13,400 nucleotides of DNA, from the NCBI GenBank assembly GCA_964546375.1, contig CAZJJO010000056.1, positions 1 through 13,400 on the forward strand. The letters run 5' to 3'. The notes beneath the pieces are model-generated. The model was given only the letters and a program-made list of their open reading frames with translations. It had not been told where the DNA came from and ran no database searches. The DNA comes from CAYVFM01 sp964546375. GTDB taxonomy: Bacteria; Gemmatimonadota; Gemmatimonadetes; Palauibacterales; Palauibacteraceae. Shown here in pieces: positions 1-6,345 of this stretch (positions are counted from its first letter, which is position 1; every line of letters starts with the position of its first letter). A program made the translations under genes and the position numbers.

Positions 1-1106
1 ACGGCCGCGGTCACCGACAGCACCCGCGGGAGGAAGCTCGCCACCCGGCTCCAGGTCCGCCCGTCGGGGCTGGCGAAGACGTGGCCGGTGGAGGTGCCCA
101 GGTAGACGCCGCACGGGTCCAGCCCGTCGGTGTCCAGGGCCTCGCGCAGGACCGAGAGGTAGGCGTGGCGCTGGGGCAGGCCGCCGGTGCGGGGCTCCCA
201 GCTCTCGCCGGCGTCGGTGGTCTCGAAGACCCGGAGCTTCCCCCCGCACACCGAGCGCATGTGGCTGCTCTCCTCGGGGACCACCCAGCAGCGGTCGGGG
301 TCGGCCGGGTCCAGCCCCACCACGTAGCCGAAGTCGCTGGGGAGGCCGCCGGTGATCTCCGTCCAGCTCGCCCCGCGGTCGTCGCTCCGGTAGGTGCCGC
401 AGTGGTTCTGCTGGTAGAGGCGGTCGGGGCGTGCGGGGTGGAGCCGGAGGCAGTGGACGCACTGGCCCGCCTCGGGCTCGTCCTCGGGGAGGAAGTCGGC
501 GCGGAGGCCGCGGTTCACGGCCGACCAGCTCGCGCCGCCGTCGTCGGTGCGGTAGACGCCGCCGGCGGAGAGGGCGACGTAGAGGCGGTCCCCGTCCCGC
601 GGATCGACCTGGATCGAGTGGAGCGCCAGCCCGCCCTTGGCCGGCTGCCAGCGCTCGCGGGTGGGATGCTCGTCCAGGGCGGCGACGTGGCGCCAGCTCC
701 CGCCGCCGTCGTCGGTGACGAAGAGGGCCGCCGGCTGGACGCCGGCGTACCAGCGGTCGGGCCGCCCCTCCGGGCCCGGGGCCACGTGCCAGACGGCCTC
801 GACCTCCCGGTCGTCCTCCAGGACCGGGCGGCCCTCGACCCGCTCCCAGCTCCGGCCGGCGTCCGCGGTGCGGCAGACGTGGGTGCCCCAGACGTCGTGC
901 CGGATGGCCGCCATCCCCCGGGAGGGGTCCCGGGGGTCAAGGGCGGCGTGGTAGACCTCGTAGCCGGCCAGCAGGGGCCCCTCGACCCGCCAGTCCTCCC
1001 GCCCCGCGTCGGCGGAGGCGCGGAAGAGGCCCTTGCGGGTGCCGACCAGCAGGACGACCTCCCGTCCGCCGGGGCTCAGCCCTCCGCCAGCTTCTTCGTC
1101 ACGCAC
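1..1106 (-). CDS. BNR/Asp-box repeat beta-propeller protein (sialidase-like fold), 3' end cut by window edge
   Basis: The minus-strand frame is open from position 1106 to the left edge (368 complete codons, no stop). It opens with a VLLVGTRKGLF strand (residues 18-28), typical of WD40/YVTN/BNR-like proteins often labelled exo-alpha-sialidase or glycosyl hydrolase. Six Asp-box motifs (S/T-x-D-x-G-x-S/T-W) recur at residues 80-87, 131-138, 187-194, 241-248, 297-303 and 346-352, about 50-56 residues apart, which is one per propeller blade. No signal peptide or membrane segment is visible, so a cytoplasmic location and a non-sialidase role are more likely. The start is uncertain: GTG at 1106 overlaps the end of coxG by 31 bases, and a CTG at 1079 would give a 4-base overlap. 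The overlap implies translation coupled with coxG. Substrate or partner cannot be read from the sequence. Confidence 0.85.
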   Translation of the reverse strand, partial: MRDEEAGGGLSPGGREVVLLVGTRKGLFRASADAGREDWRVEGPLLAGYEVYHAALDPRDPSRGMAAIRHDVWGTHVCRTADAGRSWERVEGRPVLEDDREVEAVWHVAPGPEGRPDRWYAGVQPAALFVTDDGGGSWRHVAALDEHPTRERWQPAKGGLALHSIQVDPRDGDRLYVALSAGGVYRTDDGGASWSAVNRGLRADFLPEDEPEAGQCVHCLRLHPARPDRLYQQNHCGTYRSDDRGASWTEITGGLPSDFGYVVGLDPADPDRCWVVPEESSHMRSVCGGKLRVFETTDAGESWEPRTGGLPQRHAYLSVLREALDTDGLDPCGVYLGTSTGHVFASPDGRTWSRVASFLPRVLSVTAA

Positions 1107-1537
1107 TTGGTGAACCGCCCGAACATCATGTCGGCCACGCCCTGGATGAGGCCGCTGCGCCCGAAGGAGGCCAGCTTGCCCGAGAGCTCGACCTCCTGGC
1201 GCACCGCCACCCGCGTGCCGCCGCCGTCGGTGGGCTCGAGGCGGCTCCGCATCCACATCTTCACGGCGCCGGTGCCCTTCTCGTCCTGGCCGGAACCGGA
1301 CATCTCCACCTCCCGGTTCTCCTCGTCCAGGCGGTCGAAGGTGATGGTGCCGCCGAAGGTGACGCCCATGGGGCCCAGCTCGAGGCCCATCTTGCCCTCG
1401 TAGGTCCGGTCGTCGACCTGGTCCAGCAGCTCGGCGCCCGGCAGGCACTCGACGACGCGGTGGGGATCCACCAGGAAGTCCCAGACCTCCTCGGGGGACT
1501 GCTCGACGTCGAACTCCTTCTCGATCTCGATGGCCAC
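1076..1537 (-). CDS. coxG: CoxG-family SRPBCC protein, carbon monoxide dehydrogenase subunit G
   Basis: This 153-residue protein matches the CoxG family of the SRPBCC (START-like) fold. The N-terminus has the strand-helix pattern IEIEKEFDVEQSPEEVWDFL followed by PHRVVECLPGAELL, then alternating strands including YEGKMGLELGPMGVTFGG, and a C-terminal helix with MMFGRF. Family knowledge: CoxG is needed to couple CODH to the membrane, and mycobacterial CoxG has been linked to quinone handling. The GTG start at 1537 is supported by GGAGG at 1543-1547 with a 5-base spacer. A promoter candidate lies 46-74 bases upstream. It overlaps the downstream BNR gene. Unlike longer CoxG proteins, which have a hydrophobic C-terminal anchor, this one ends at about residue 153 (KKLAEG) with no membrane segment. 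It lies apart from coxMSL, on the other strand. Other SRPBCC functions are possible, but the CODH context favours CoxG. Confidence 0.9.
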   Translation of the reverse strand: MAIEIEKEFDVEQSPEEVWDFLVDPHRVVECLPGAELLDQVDDRTYEGKMGLELGPMGVTFGGTITFDRLDEENREVEMSGSGQDEKGTGAVKMWMRSRLEPTDGGGTRVAVRQEVELSGKLASFGRSGLIQGVADMMFGRFTKCVTKKLAEG

Positions 1538-1582
1538 GGGCGCCTCCGGGGAAGCGGGAATGGAAGGGGCGGGCGCGGCCCG

Positions 1583-1611
1583 AAGCTAGGGACGGGGTCC
1601 GGGGGCGTCAA
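1583..1611 (-). promoter_or_regulatory. Candidate sigma70-type promoter for coxG
   Basis: On the minus strand, TTGACG (1611-1606) is followed by a 17-base spacer and TAGCTT (1588-1583). This matches 5/6 of the -35 consensus and 3/6 of the -10 consensus, including the leading TA and final T. It sits inside the 96-base gap between the beta-helix gene and coxG and would give a 5' untranslated leader of about 40 bases. It is convincing mainly because AT-rich hexamers are rare in this DNA and the spacing is ideal. The same TAGCTT hexamer occurs ahead of moaA. Confidence 0.45.
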
Positions 1612-1633
1612 CGAGCGGGCGGGCGGGCGGCCC

Positions 1634-3277
1634 TCACGGGCACGCGACGTCCTCCTCGGCCAGATCGACGTCCCCCAGGATCGAGACCCCGGAACACTGG
1701 ATGTCCGTGACGGAGAGCAATTCCAGCCCGCGGATCGGGTGTTCCCGACCGTCCGCGACGACCGCCGGCCCCACCGCCTCGATCCGCGCCCCGGTGAGCG
1801 TGTTCTCCTCCACGCGCCGATGCGCACCCGTGAACAGGACGCCGCGCAGCGACGCCCCGACGGCCCCCTCGATCTCGACGTCCTCGATCACGACGTCGCT
1901 CGAGCGCGAGGCGATCACGGCGGGTTTCGAGACACCGGCCTCCCGGAACCTCGCCCCGTTCTCCCGGACGGGATCGGTGACGGTCAGGTGGACGTGACGG
2001 ACGGCGGCTCCCGGGACCCCGCCGGCCGCCGACCCGATCCGGACGACCTGGGGGTAATAGCCCGCGGGACCAGCGTACTCGTAGTTTCGGAGAGAGGCCC
2101 CGGGATGGCCGAGGAAGACGACGTGGCCGCTCCTGTGACCGGGATCCCTGACGACCAGGTGGGTCACGGTGTTGTCCGCGGCGTTCGGTGCCGCCCGGAA
2201 GATCACGACGTGCTTCGGAAAGTAGTCGCGAGGACGGAGGTCGGTCGTGTCGCCCTCAGCCCTGGGCGTCGTCGTCGTGCCCTCGACCACCACGTCGGAG
2301 AGCGTGTTCCCGTGGACCGTTCTCTCCCCGACGCCGAAGACGATCCCTCCGCCCCGGGCGAAGCCGGACGCGCGAACATCCTCGACGGTGCAGTTCTCGG
2401 CATCCGTGAAGTAAAGCCAGTGGTCGGTAGCCGAGTTCCCCACCCGAATCGACCGGACGCTGCACCCCCGGCCCCGGAGGACGATGTTGGAACGGACGGT
2501 GTCGTGGACGTAGACGTCCTCGACGACGACGCCGGTCCCGCCGATCTCCAGGCCGTGGCCGTTCGGGGAGTCCGGGAAGGGAGGGATGTCGCGGTTGTTC
2601 CGCTCGTTCCCATGGATCTCGAGGTGGCGGATCGCCGCATCCTGCACGCCCGAGGGCGTCATCACCAGCGGGTCGGCATCCTCGTTCCGGCCGTCGGCCA
2701 TCCGGAACACGGTCTCCCCGATCCCGGCCCCGACGAGCGCGACCTCCGATCTGACGGTGACGATGCCGCTCCGGACCGTGTACTCGCCTTCCAGGACGTG
2801 GACGGCGGTCTCCCCGGGATGTGAGGCGGCGGCGTCGATGGCCGCCTGGACGACGGGTACGGCGTCGGTTCCCCGCGCGATTTCCTCGCCCGTCTCCGCG
2901 GACTCCGCGAGGATCTCCCCCCGGGTCTTCCGGACGAGGTAGGTGTCCGCCCGCTCGCACGGTTCGTCGACGGGGGCGTCCGATGCCAGGCCGGCCGCGT
3001 GCCGGGCGACCTGCTGGGCGTCGAGGACGTTCGCGGAGCCGTCCTCGTTGACGTCTCCGAACGCTCGTATCTGCCCGGTGTCGGGGACCGGCAGGTTCGC
3101 GGAGAACCGGGCGATCTGCTGGGCGTCCCGAATATCGGCGGTCCCGTCCGCCGTGACGTCGCCGACGATCCCCGCCTCGCCGTCGCACTCGACCGCGCCC
3201 AGGGGGAGGGTGGCCGTGAAGAGGAGCAGGAAGCAGGAGAGAACGGTACGGCACGGAGAGCCGAAGACTTCGGGCAT
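1634..3277 (-). CDS. Secreted right-handed parallel beta-helix protein with N-terminal dockerin-like Ca2+ repeats
   Basis: This 547-residue protein begins with a likely signal peptide: a short basic n-region ending in CR, then TVLSCFLLLFTATLPLGA (residues 11-28). Next come two dockerin type I-like calcium loops of D-x-[TN]-x-D-G type (ligands near D40/T42/D44/D51 and D75/N77/D79/D86), each followed by a helix DAQQ[IV]AR. From about residue 130 the sequence looks like a pectin-lyase fold: AIDAAASHPGE, HVLEGEYTV, VALVGAGIGETVF, then many short beta coils to the end. Proteins of this kind bind or cleave polysaccharide outside the cell, but no catalytic triad is recognised. ATG at 3277 is preferred because the signal peptide starts there; a GTG at 3349 and an ATG at 3328 are also in frame. 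Codons such as TCT, CGA, GCT and GGT appear (for example near 2080-2100), unlike the neighbours, suggesting separate ancestry. No functional link to CODH is evident. Confidence 0.85.
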   Translation of the reverse strand: MPEVFGSPCRTVLSCFLLLFTATLPLGAVECDGEAGIVGDVTADGTADIRDAQQIARFSANLPVPDTGQIRAFGDVNEDGSANVLDAQQVARHAAGLASDAPVDEPCERADTYLVRKTRGEILAESAETGEEIARGTDAVPVVQAAIDAAASHPGETAVHVLEGEYTVRSGIVTVRSEVALVGAGIGETVFRMADGRNEDADPLVMTPSGVQDAAIRHLEIHGNERNNRDIPPFPDSPNGHGLEIGGTGVVVEDVYVHDTVRSNIVLRGRGCSVRSIRVGNSATDHWLYFTDAENCTVEDVRASGFARGGGIVFGVGERTVHGNTLSDVVVEGTTTTPRAEGDTTDLRPRDYFPKHVVIFRAAPNAADNTVTHLVVRDPGHRSGHVVFLGHPGASLRNYEYAGPAGYYPQVVRIGSAAGGVPGAAVRHVHLTVTDPVRENGARFREAGVSKPAVIASRSSDVVIEDVEIEGAVGASLRGVLFTGAHRRVEENTLTGARIEAVGPAVVADGREHPIRGLELLSVTDIQCSGVSILGDVDLAEEDVACP

Positions 3278-3326
3278 CGGCGCCCCCACGATCACGACAT
3301 GCGGATCCGGGGTGGGCGGAGGTCCC

Positions 3327-3356
3327 ATGCTGAGAACAGCTCTCCGCACCTGTCAA
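3327..3356 (-). promoter_or_regulatory. Candidate promoter for the beta-helix gene
   Basis: A perfect -35 hexamer TTGACA lies on the minus strand at 3356-3351. With an 18-base spacer the -10 would be CAGCAT (3332-3327), a weak 3/6 match. Transcription would begin near 3320, downstream of the in-frame GTG (3349) and ATG (3328). That supports translation from ATG 3277, where the signal peptide begins. The perfect -35 is notable in such GC-rich DNA; the -10 is the weak part of the call. Confidence 0.35.
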
Positions 3357-3364
3357 ATGGGTCC

Positions 3365-3385
3365 GGCGCCCCGCCCGGCGGCGCC
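3365..3385. repeat. Short GGCGCC inverted repeat between moeA and the beta-helix gene
   Basis: GGCGCC at 3365-3370 and 3380-3385 can pair as a 6-bp all-GC stem with a 9-base loop, 14 bases past the moeA stop codon in its direction of transcription. There is no run of T after it. It could weakly terminate or protect the moa/moe transcript, but 6-bp GC stems are common by chance here. Confidence 0.25.
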
Positions 3386-3398
3386 GACGGGGGGGCGG

Positions 3399-4631
3399 TC
3401 AGTCCCGGGCCTCCCAGCCGGCGGCCGGCGTCCAGGGGACCACCGTGCCCGCCCCCGCCGTCCCCTCCCCGCGCGGGAGCCGGGCCAGCGCCTCGGCCCG
3501 TCCCAGCTCGGCGACCATGTGCGAGGCCTGGCGGCCCATCGGCGCCAGGCGGACCCGGCCCTCCGGGTCGACCTCCACCCGACAGCGGGCCCACCACTCC
3601 CGCGCGGGGTTCAGCGGGTAGTCGTCGGCCAGCCGGCCGGGACGCATCCGGGGCGCCGGGTCGTCCTCGCCCTCCAGCAGGGCCAGGACGCGGCGGACGT
3701 GGGTGGCCAGGCAGGCGTGGACCGAGCCCGGGTTGCCGGGCAGGCCCAGCAGCACGGCGTCGTCCCGGACCCCGAAGAAGAGCGGCTTGCCCGGCTTCTG
3801 GCGCACCCGCCAGAAGACCTCCTCCACCCCGACGTCGCGGGCGGCGTCCAGCACGAAGTCCCGGTCCCCCACCGAGACGCCGCCGGTGGTGAGCACCAGG
3901 TCGGCGTCGGCCAGCGCCCCGTCCAGCGCCTCGCGGGTGGCCGCCGGCTCGTCCCGGAGGCGGCCGGCCGAGACGGGCTCGACCCCGCGGGCCGAGAGCC
4001 AGGCCGAGACCAGCGGCGTGTTGGCGTCGAAGACCTCCCCCGGGGCCAGCTCCCGGCCCGGGTCCACGATCTCGTCGCCGGTGACGAAGACCCGGACCCG
4101 CGGCGCCGGGCGCACCGTGACCCGGTCGAGGCCCGCGGCGGCCAGGCCGCCCAGGTGGCCCGAGGTGAGCCGCTCGCCCTCGCCGGCCAGCTCGGCCCCG
4201 CGCCGGACCTCCTCGCCCCGCTCCCGGACGGCGGTTCCGGCCTCCACTGGCCGCTCCACCACCAGCGTACCGTCCCGGAGCGCGGCGTCCTCCTGGCGGA
4301 GCACCGCGTCGGCGCCCTCCGGCAGGCGGGCGCCCGTGTAGATGCGGACCGCCTCGCCGGGGCCCACCGACACCTCCCCGCCGGCGGGTCCGGCCGGCCG
4401 GGTCCCGGCCGGGGACAGCTCCGCGGGGTCGGACGGGCTCGCCCCGTCCGTGTCGGCCGAGCGGAGGGCCCAGCCGTCCATGGCGCTCTGGCGGAAGGGC
4501 GGGAGGTCGGTCCCGGCGACGGCCGGCGCGGCCAGCACCCGGCCCCGGGCCCCGGCCAGGGGCCGCTCCTCCGGGGACAGCAGCTCCACACGCCCGTCGT
4601 AGGCCGCGAACGCCTCGTCGATGGAGATCAC
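3399..4631 (-). CDS. moeA: Molybdopterin molybdenumtransferase MoeA
   Basis: MoeA inserts molybdate into adenylated molybdopterin to give active molybdenum cofactor (Moco) in the cytosol. The 410-residue length is usual. Diagnostic motifs appear in order: PPFRQSAMDGWAL (44-56), IYTGARLPEGADAV (97-110), VTGDE (183-187), the MoCF/MogA-like segment LTTGGVSVGDRDF (247-259), KPGKPLFFG (279-287) and GLPGNPGS (296-303), followed by the C-terminal MoeA domain IV. The start is GTG at 4631, overlapping the stop of the upstream MoaE-like gene (GTGA), so it is the third gene of a moaA - moaE-like - moeA operon. The product would be the precursor for the cytosine dinucleotide form of Moco (MCD) used by the divergently encoded CoxL. 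No nucleotidyltransferase for that last step is present in the window. Confidence 0.96.
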   Translation of the reverse strand: MISIDEAFAAYDGRVELLSPEERPLAGARGRVLAAPAVAGTDLPPFRQSAMDGWALRSADTDGASPSDPAELSPAGTRPAGPAGGEVSVGPGEAVRIYTGARLPEGADAVLRQEDAALRDGTLVVERPVEAGTAVRERGEEVRRGAELAGEGERLTSGHLGGLAAAGLDRVTVRPAPRVRVFVTGDEIVDPGRELAPGEVFDANTPLVSAWLSARGVEPVSAGRLRDEPAATREALDGALADADLVLTTGGVSVGDRDFVLDAARDVGVEEVFWRVRQKPGKPLFFGVRDDAVLLGLPGNPGSVHACLATHVRRVLALLEGEDDPAPRMRPGRLADDYPLNPAREWWARCRVEVDPEGRVRLAPMGRQASHMVAELGRAEALARLPRGEGTAGAGTVVPWTPAAGWEARD

Positions 4632-4996
4632 GGGTCGCCGGCGTCCGCCCCGGTGGCGCCGGGCCGATCGAGGGCCGAGGCCAGGGCCCAGCGGGCGGCG
4701 GCGAAGGCGGCGCGGCGGTGGGGCGCGCGGACCACGGCGGTGACGACGACCCCGTCGTCGGCCCCCTCCCGGGCCGCGCGGAGGCGGCAGACCCGGATCT
4801 CGAACCGGTCCAGGGCCTCCCCCTCGATCCCGGCCAGGTCCGGTGCGGGCCCGGCCCCGGAGGACGACGGCCCGGACCGGAGCACGACCAGCGCCCCGGA
4901 GGCCGGGTCCCCGGTCGTCCGAATCAGCTCCTCGGGCCCGGTCCCGCTCCCGGCGGCGCCCGGGGTCGCGTCCCGCTCCCGGCGGTCGGCGGCCAT
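4628..4996 (-). CDS. Degenerate MoaE-like protein (molybdopterin synthase large subunit family, lacking the catalytic tail)
   Basis: A 122-residue protein lies between moaA and moeA, 10 bases after the moaA stop and overlapping the moeA start. It has a GGGAAGGGG ribosome-binding stretch just upstream of ATG 4996. Seen directly: GALVV (34-38) resembles the MoaE strand GAIVGF. RVCRLRAAREGADDGVVVTAVV (68-89) follows the MoaE pattern of a basic-hydrophobic strand, a G-E-like turn and a valine-rich strand. APHRRAAFAAARWALASALDR (91-111) carries the MoaE signature HRRAAF. MoaE normally continues with a segment such as P-x-W-K holding the catalytic lysine; here the protein stops with RPGATGADAGDP. 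The R/D-x-G loop after the first strand is also replaced by a Ser/Gly/Pro stretch. It may be a non-catalytic partner or a decaying copy, with a functional MoaE elsewhere. The family call rests on my remembered MoaE sequences. Confidence 0.65.
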   Translation of the reverse strand: MAADRRERDATPGAAGSGTGPEELIRTTGDPASGALVVLRSGPSSSGAGPAPDLAGIEGEALDRFEIRVCRLRAAREGADDGVVVTAVVRAPHRRAAFAAARWALASALDRPGATGADAGDP

Positions 4997-5006
4997 CGCC
5001 CCTTCC

Positions 5007-6104
5007 CTAGCCGCCCATCCGGAACATCTCGACCTTCGCGCCCTCCCGGCCGGCGCCGACGGCGGCCGGCTCCTCCGCGGGGGGCGCGTCGTCGGCGTCG
5101 AGCTGGGGCAGGACCCGGCTCGGCAGCGACAGGCCGTCGGTCTCGGCCGTGCGGCGCTCGGAGTAGCGGTCGCGCCGCGTCCGCCAGATCTCGCGCAGCT
5201 CGTCCAGGATCCGCGCGTCGCCGGCCCCGTCCCGGACCAGGGCCCGCAGGTCGCGGCCGCCGGTGGCGAAGAGGCAGGTGTACACCTTCCCGTCGGCCGA
5301 GAGGCGGCCCCGGGTGCAGGTGCGGCAGAAGGGCTGGCTCACCGAGGAGACGAAGCCGATCTGGCCCGAGCCGTCCAGGTAGCGGTAGCGGTCGGCCACC
5401 TCCCCCGGGTACCGCTTCCCCACCGGCACGAGCGGCATCTCCTCGTTGATCCGCTCCACCAGCTCGCGGGAGGGGACCACGTCGTCCAGGCTCCAGCCGT
5501 TCAGGGTCCCGACGTCCATGTACTCGATGAAGCGGACGATCACGCCGGTGCCCCGGAAGCGGCGGGCCATCTCGAGCACCCGGTCGTCGTTCACGCCGCG
5601 CCGGACGACCATGTTCACCTTCACCGGGTCCAGCCCCGCCGCCCGGGCGGCGTCGATGCCCTCCAGGGCCTCGGGGAGGCCGAAGTCCCGGCCGTTCATG
5701 GCGTGGAAGGCCTCCTCGTCCACGGCGTCCAGGCTGACCGTGACCCGGTCCAGGCCGGCGTCCGCCAGCGGGGCCGCGTGGCGGGCCAGGAGGTAGCCGT
5801 TGGTCGTCATGGCCAGGTCCTCGAGGGCCTCGATCCCGGCCAGCCGCTCGACCAGCGACTCCAGGTCCGGCCGGAGCAGGGGCTCGCCGCCGGTGAGGCG
5901 GACCTTCTCCACGCCCAGGCGGGCGAAGAGGCGGACCAGCCGCTCGATCTCGTCGAAGGAGAGCAGCTCGTCCCGGGAGAGGAAGTCGTACTCCCGGTCG
6001 GCGGGCATGCAGTAGCTGCAGCGGAAGTTGCAGCGGTCGGTCACCGACACCCGGAGGTCCCGGAGCCGCCGGCCGTACACGTCCGTCGTCACGTCCGCCT
6101 GCAA
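5007..6104 (-). CDS. moaA: GTP 3',8-cyclase MoaA (radical SAM, first step of Moco synthesis)
   Basis: MoaA converts GTP to 3',8-cyclo-GTP, the entry step to molybdopterin, using two [4Fe-4S] clusters. With the TTG start used here the protein is 365 residues. The radical SAM motif CNFRCSYC sits at 25-32, the SAM-binding LTGGEPLLRPD at 70-80, and a second cluster motif C-x2-C-x13-C at 260, 263 and 277. The protein ends in Gly-Gly (MFRMGG), the conserved tail needed for activity. The frame stays open to a GTG at 6173 (388 residues), but TTG 6104 is preferred. It has GGGAG at 6114-6110 with a 5-base spacer, gives the usual family N-terminus (about 9 residues before YGRRLRDLRVSVTDRC), and lies downstream of a promoter candidate at 6161-6190. 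GTG at 6092 is a further alternative. It is the first gene of the Moco operon, divergent from coxM. Confidence 0.95.
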   Translation of the reverse strand: MQADVTTDVYGRRLRDLRVSVTDRCNFRCSYCMPADREYDFLSRDELLSFDEIERLVRLFARLGVEKVRLTGGEPLLRPDLESLVERLAGIEALEDLAMTTNGYLLARHAAPLADAGLDRVTVSLDAVDEEAFHAMNGRDFGLPEALEGIDAARAAGLDPVKVNMVVRRGVNDDRVLEMARRFRGTGVIVRFIEYMDVGTLNGWSLDDVVPSRELVERINEEMPLVPVGKRYPGEVADRYRYLDGSGQIGFVSSVSQPFCRTCTRGRLSADGKVYTCLFATGGRDLRALVRDGAGDARILDELREIWRTRRDRYSERRTAETDGLSLPSRVLPQLDADDAPPAEEPAAVGAGREGAKVEMFRMGG

Positions 6105-6109
6105 CCTGG

Positions 6110-6114
6110 CTCCC
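6110..6114 (-). promoter_or_regulatory. Ribosome binding site deciding the moaA start
   Basis: GGGAG on the minus strand ends 5 bases before TTG at 6104. No comparable purine-rich site precedes the longer in-frame GTG at 6173. This favours the shorter protein that matches the family N-terminus. Confidence 0.5.
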
Positions 6115-6160
6115 GGCGCTGGGGGGAGGAGGGGCGCGAATCGGGGGGCGTCGCTCCCGG

Positions 6161-6190
6161 AAGCTATCGGCACGGGGCCGGGCGGGCCAA
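6161..6190 (-). promoter_or_regulatory. Candidate promoter for the moaA - moaE-like - moeA operon
   Basis: TTGGCC (6190-6185), an 18-base spacer, then TAGCTT (6166-6161) on the minus strand. The -10 hexamer is identical to the one ahead of coxG, and both are followed by TC[C]GGG. The predicted transcript start, near 6154, lies inside the longer moaA frame. If correct, translation must start downstream, at TTG 6104 or GTG 6092. The -35 matches 4/6 of the consensus. Confidence 0.4.
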
Positions 6191-6334
6191 GCCCACGGGC
6201 CCCTCCGTGTCCGCGATGGCCCGCCGGCCGTACGTCTTGCGCCGAATGGTGCGCCGCGCCACCTTGCCGGCCACGCTCCGGGCGGGCGCCGGCCGGAGGT
6301 GTCGGGGCGGCGCCGCGGAACCACAGGCGACCAC
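6191..6334. other. Divergent intergenic region between the Moco and cox operons
   Basis: The gap between the moaA start and coxM should hold the coxM promoter and any shared operator. Apart from the moaA promoter candidate and the imperfect palindrome at 6248-6263, nothing clear is seen. No convincing plus-strand -35/-10 pair with 16-18 base spacing was found. No molybdenum-cofactor riboswitch was recognised by eye. A plus-strand frame opens at ATG 6215 but runs on through coxM out of frame and is judged to be a GC-rich shadow. Confidence 0.4.
6248..6263. promoter_or_regulatory. Imperfect palindrome upstream of coxM, possible operator
   Basis: GGTG (6248-6251) and CACC (6260-6263) are inverted around CGCCGCGC. 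The inner CGC and GCG halves also pair if one C is bulged. It lies about 85 bases upstream of the coxM start in the divergent region, a plausible place for a regulator of coxMSL or of both operons. The match is short and GC-rich, so chance is a serious alternative. Confidence 0.25.
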
Positions 6335-6345
6335 GGAGGTGCGCG

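Noticed and set aside
81..1403. Plus-strand frame opposite the BNR gene and coxG
   Set aside because: The minus-strand frames show clear Asp boxes and a CoxG domain; this frame has only Val/Ala/Gly-rich sequence.
1538..1633. Terminator between the beta-helix gene and coxG
   Set aside because: The stretch has GGGC/GGCC repeats but no clear stem followed by a T-run on the minus strand; the promoter reading is better supported.
6215..6345. Possible small leader gene starting at ATG 6215 upstream of coxM
   Set aside because: The frame has no stop before coxM and runs far into it out of frame. The peptide is Arg/Ala-rich and there is no nearby ribosome site, so a real leader peptide is not supported.
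6174..6345. Molybdenum-cofactor riboswitch in the divergent region
   Set aside because: No recognisable multi-stem Moco aptamer could be traced by eye. A covariance-model search would settle it.
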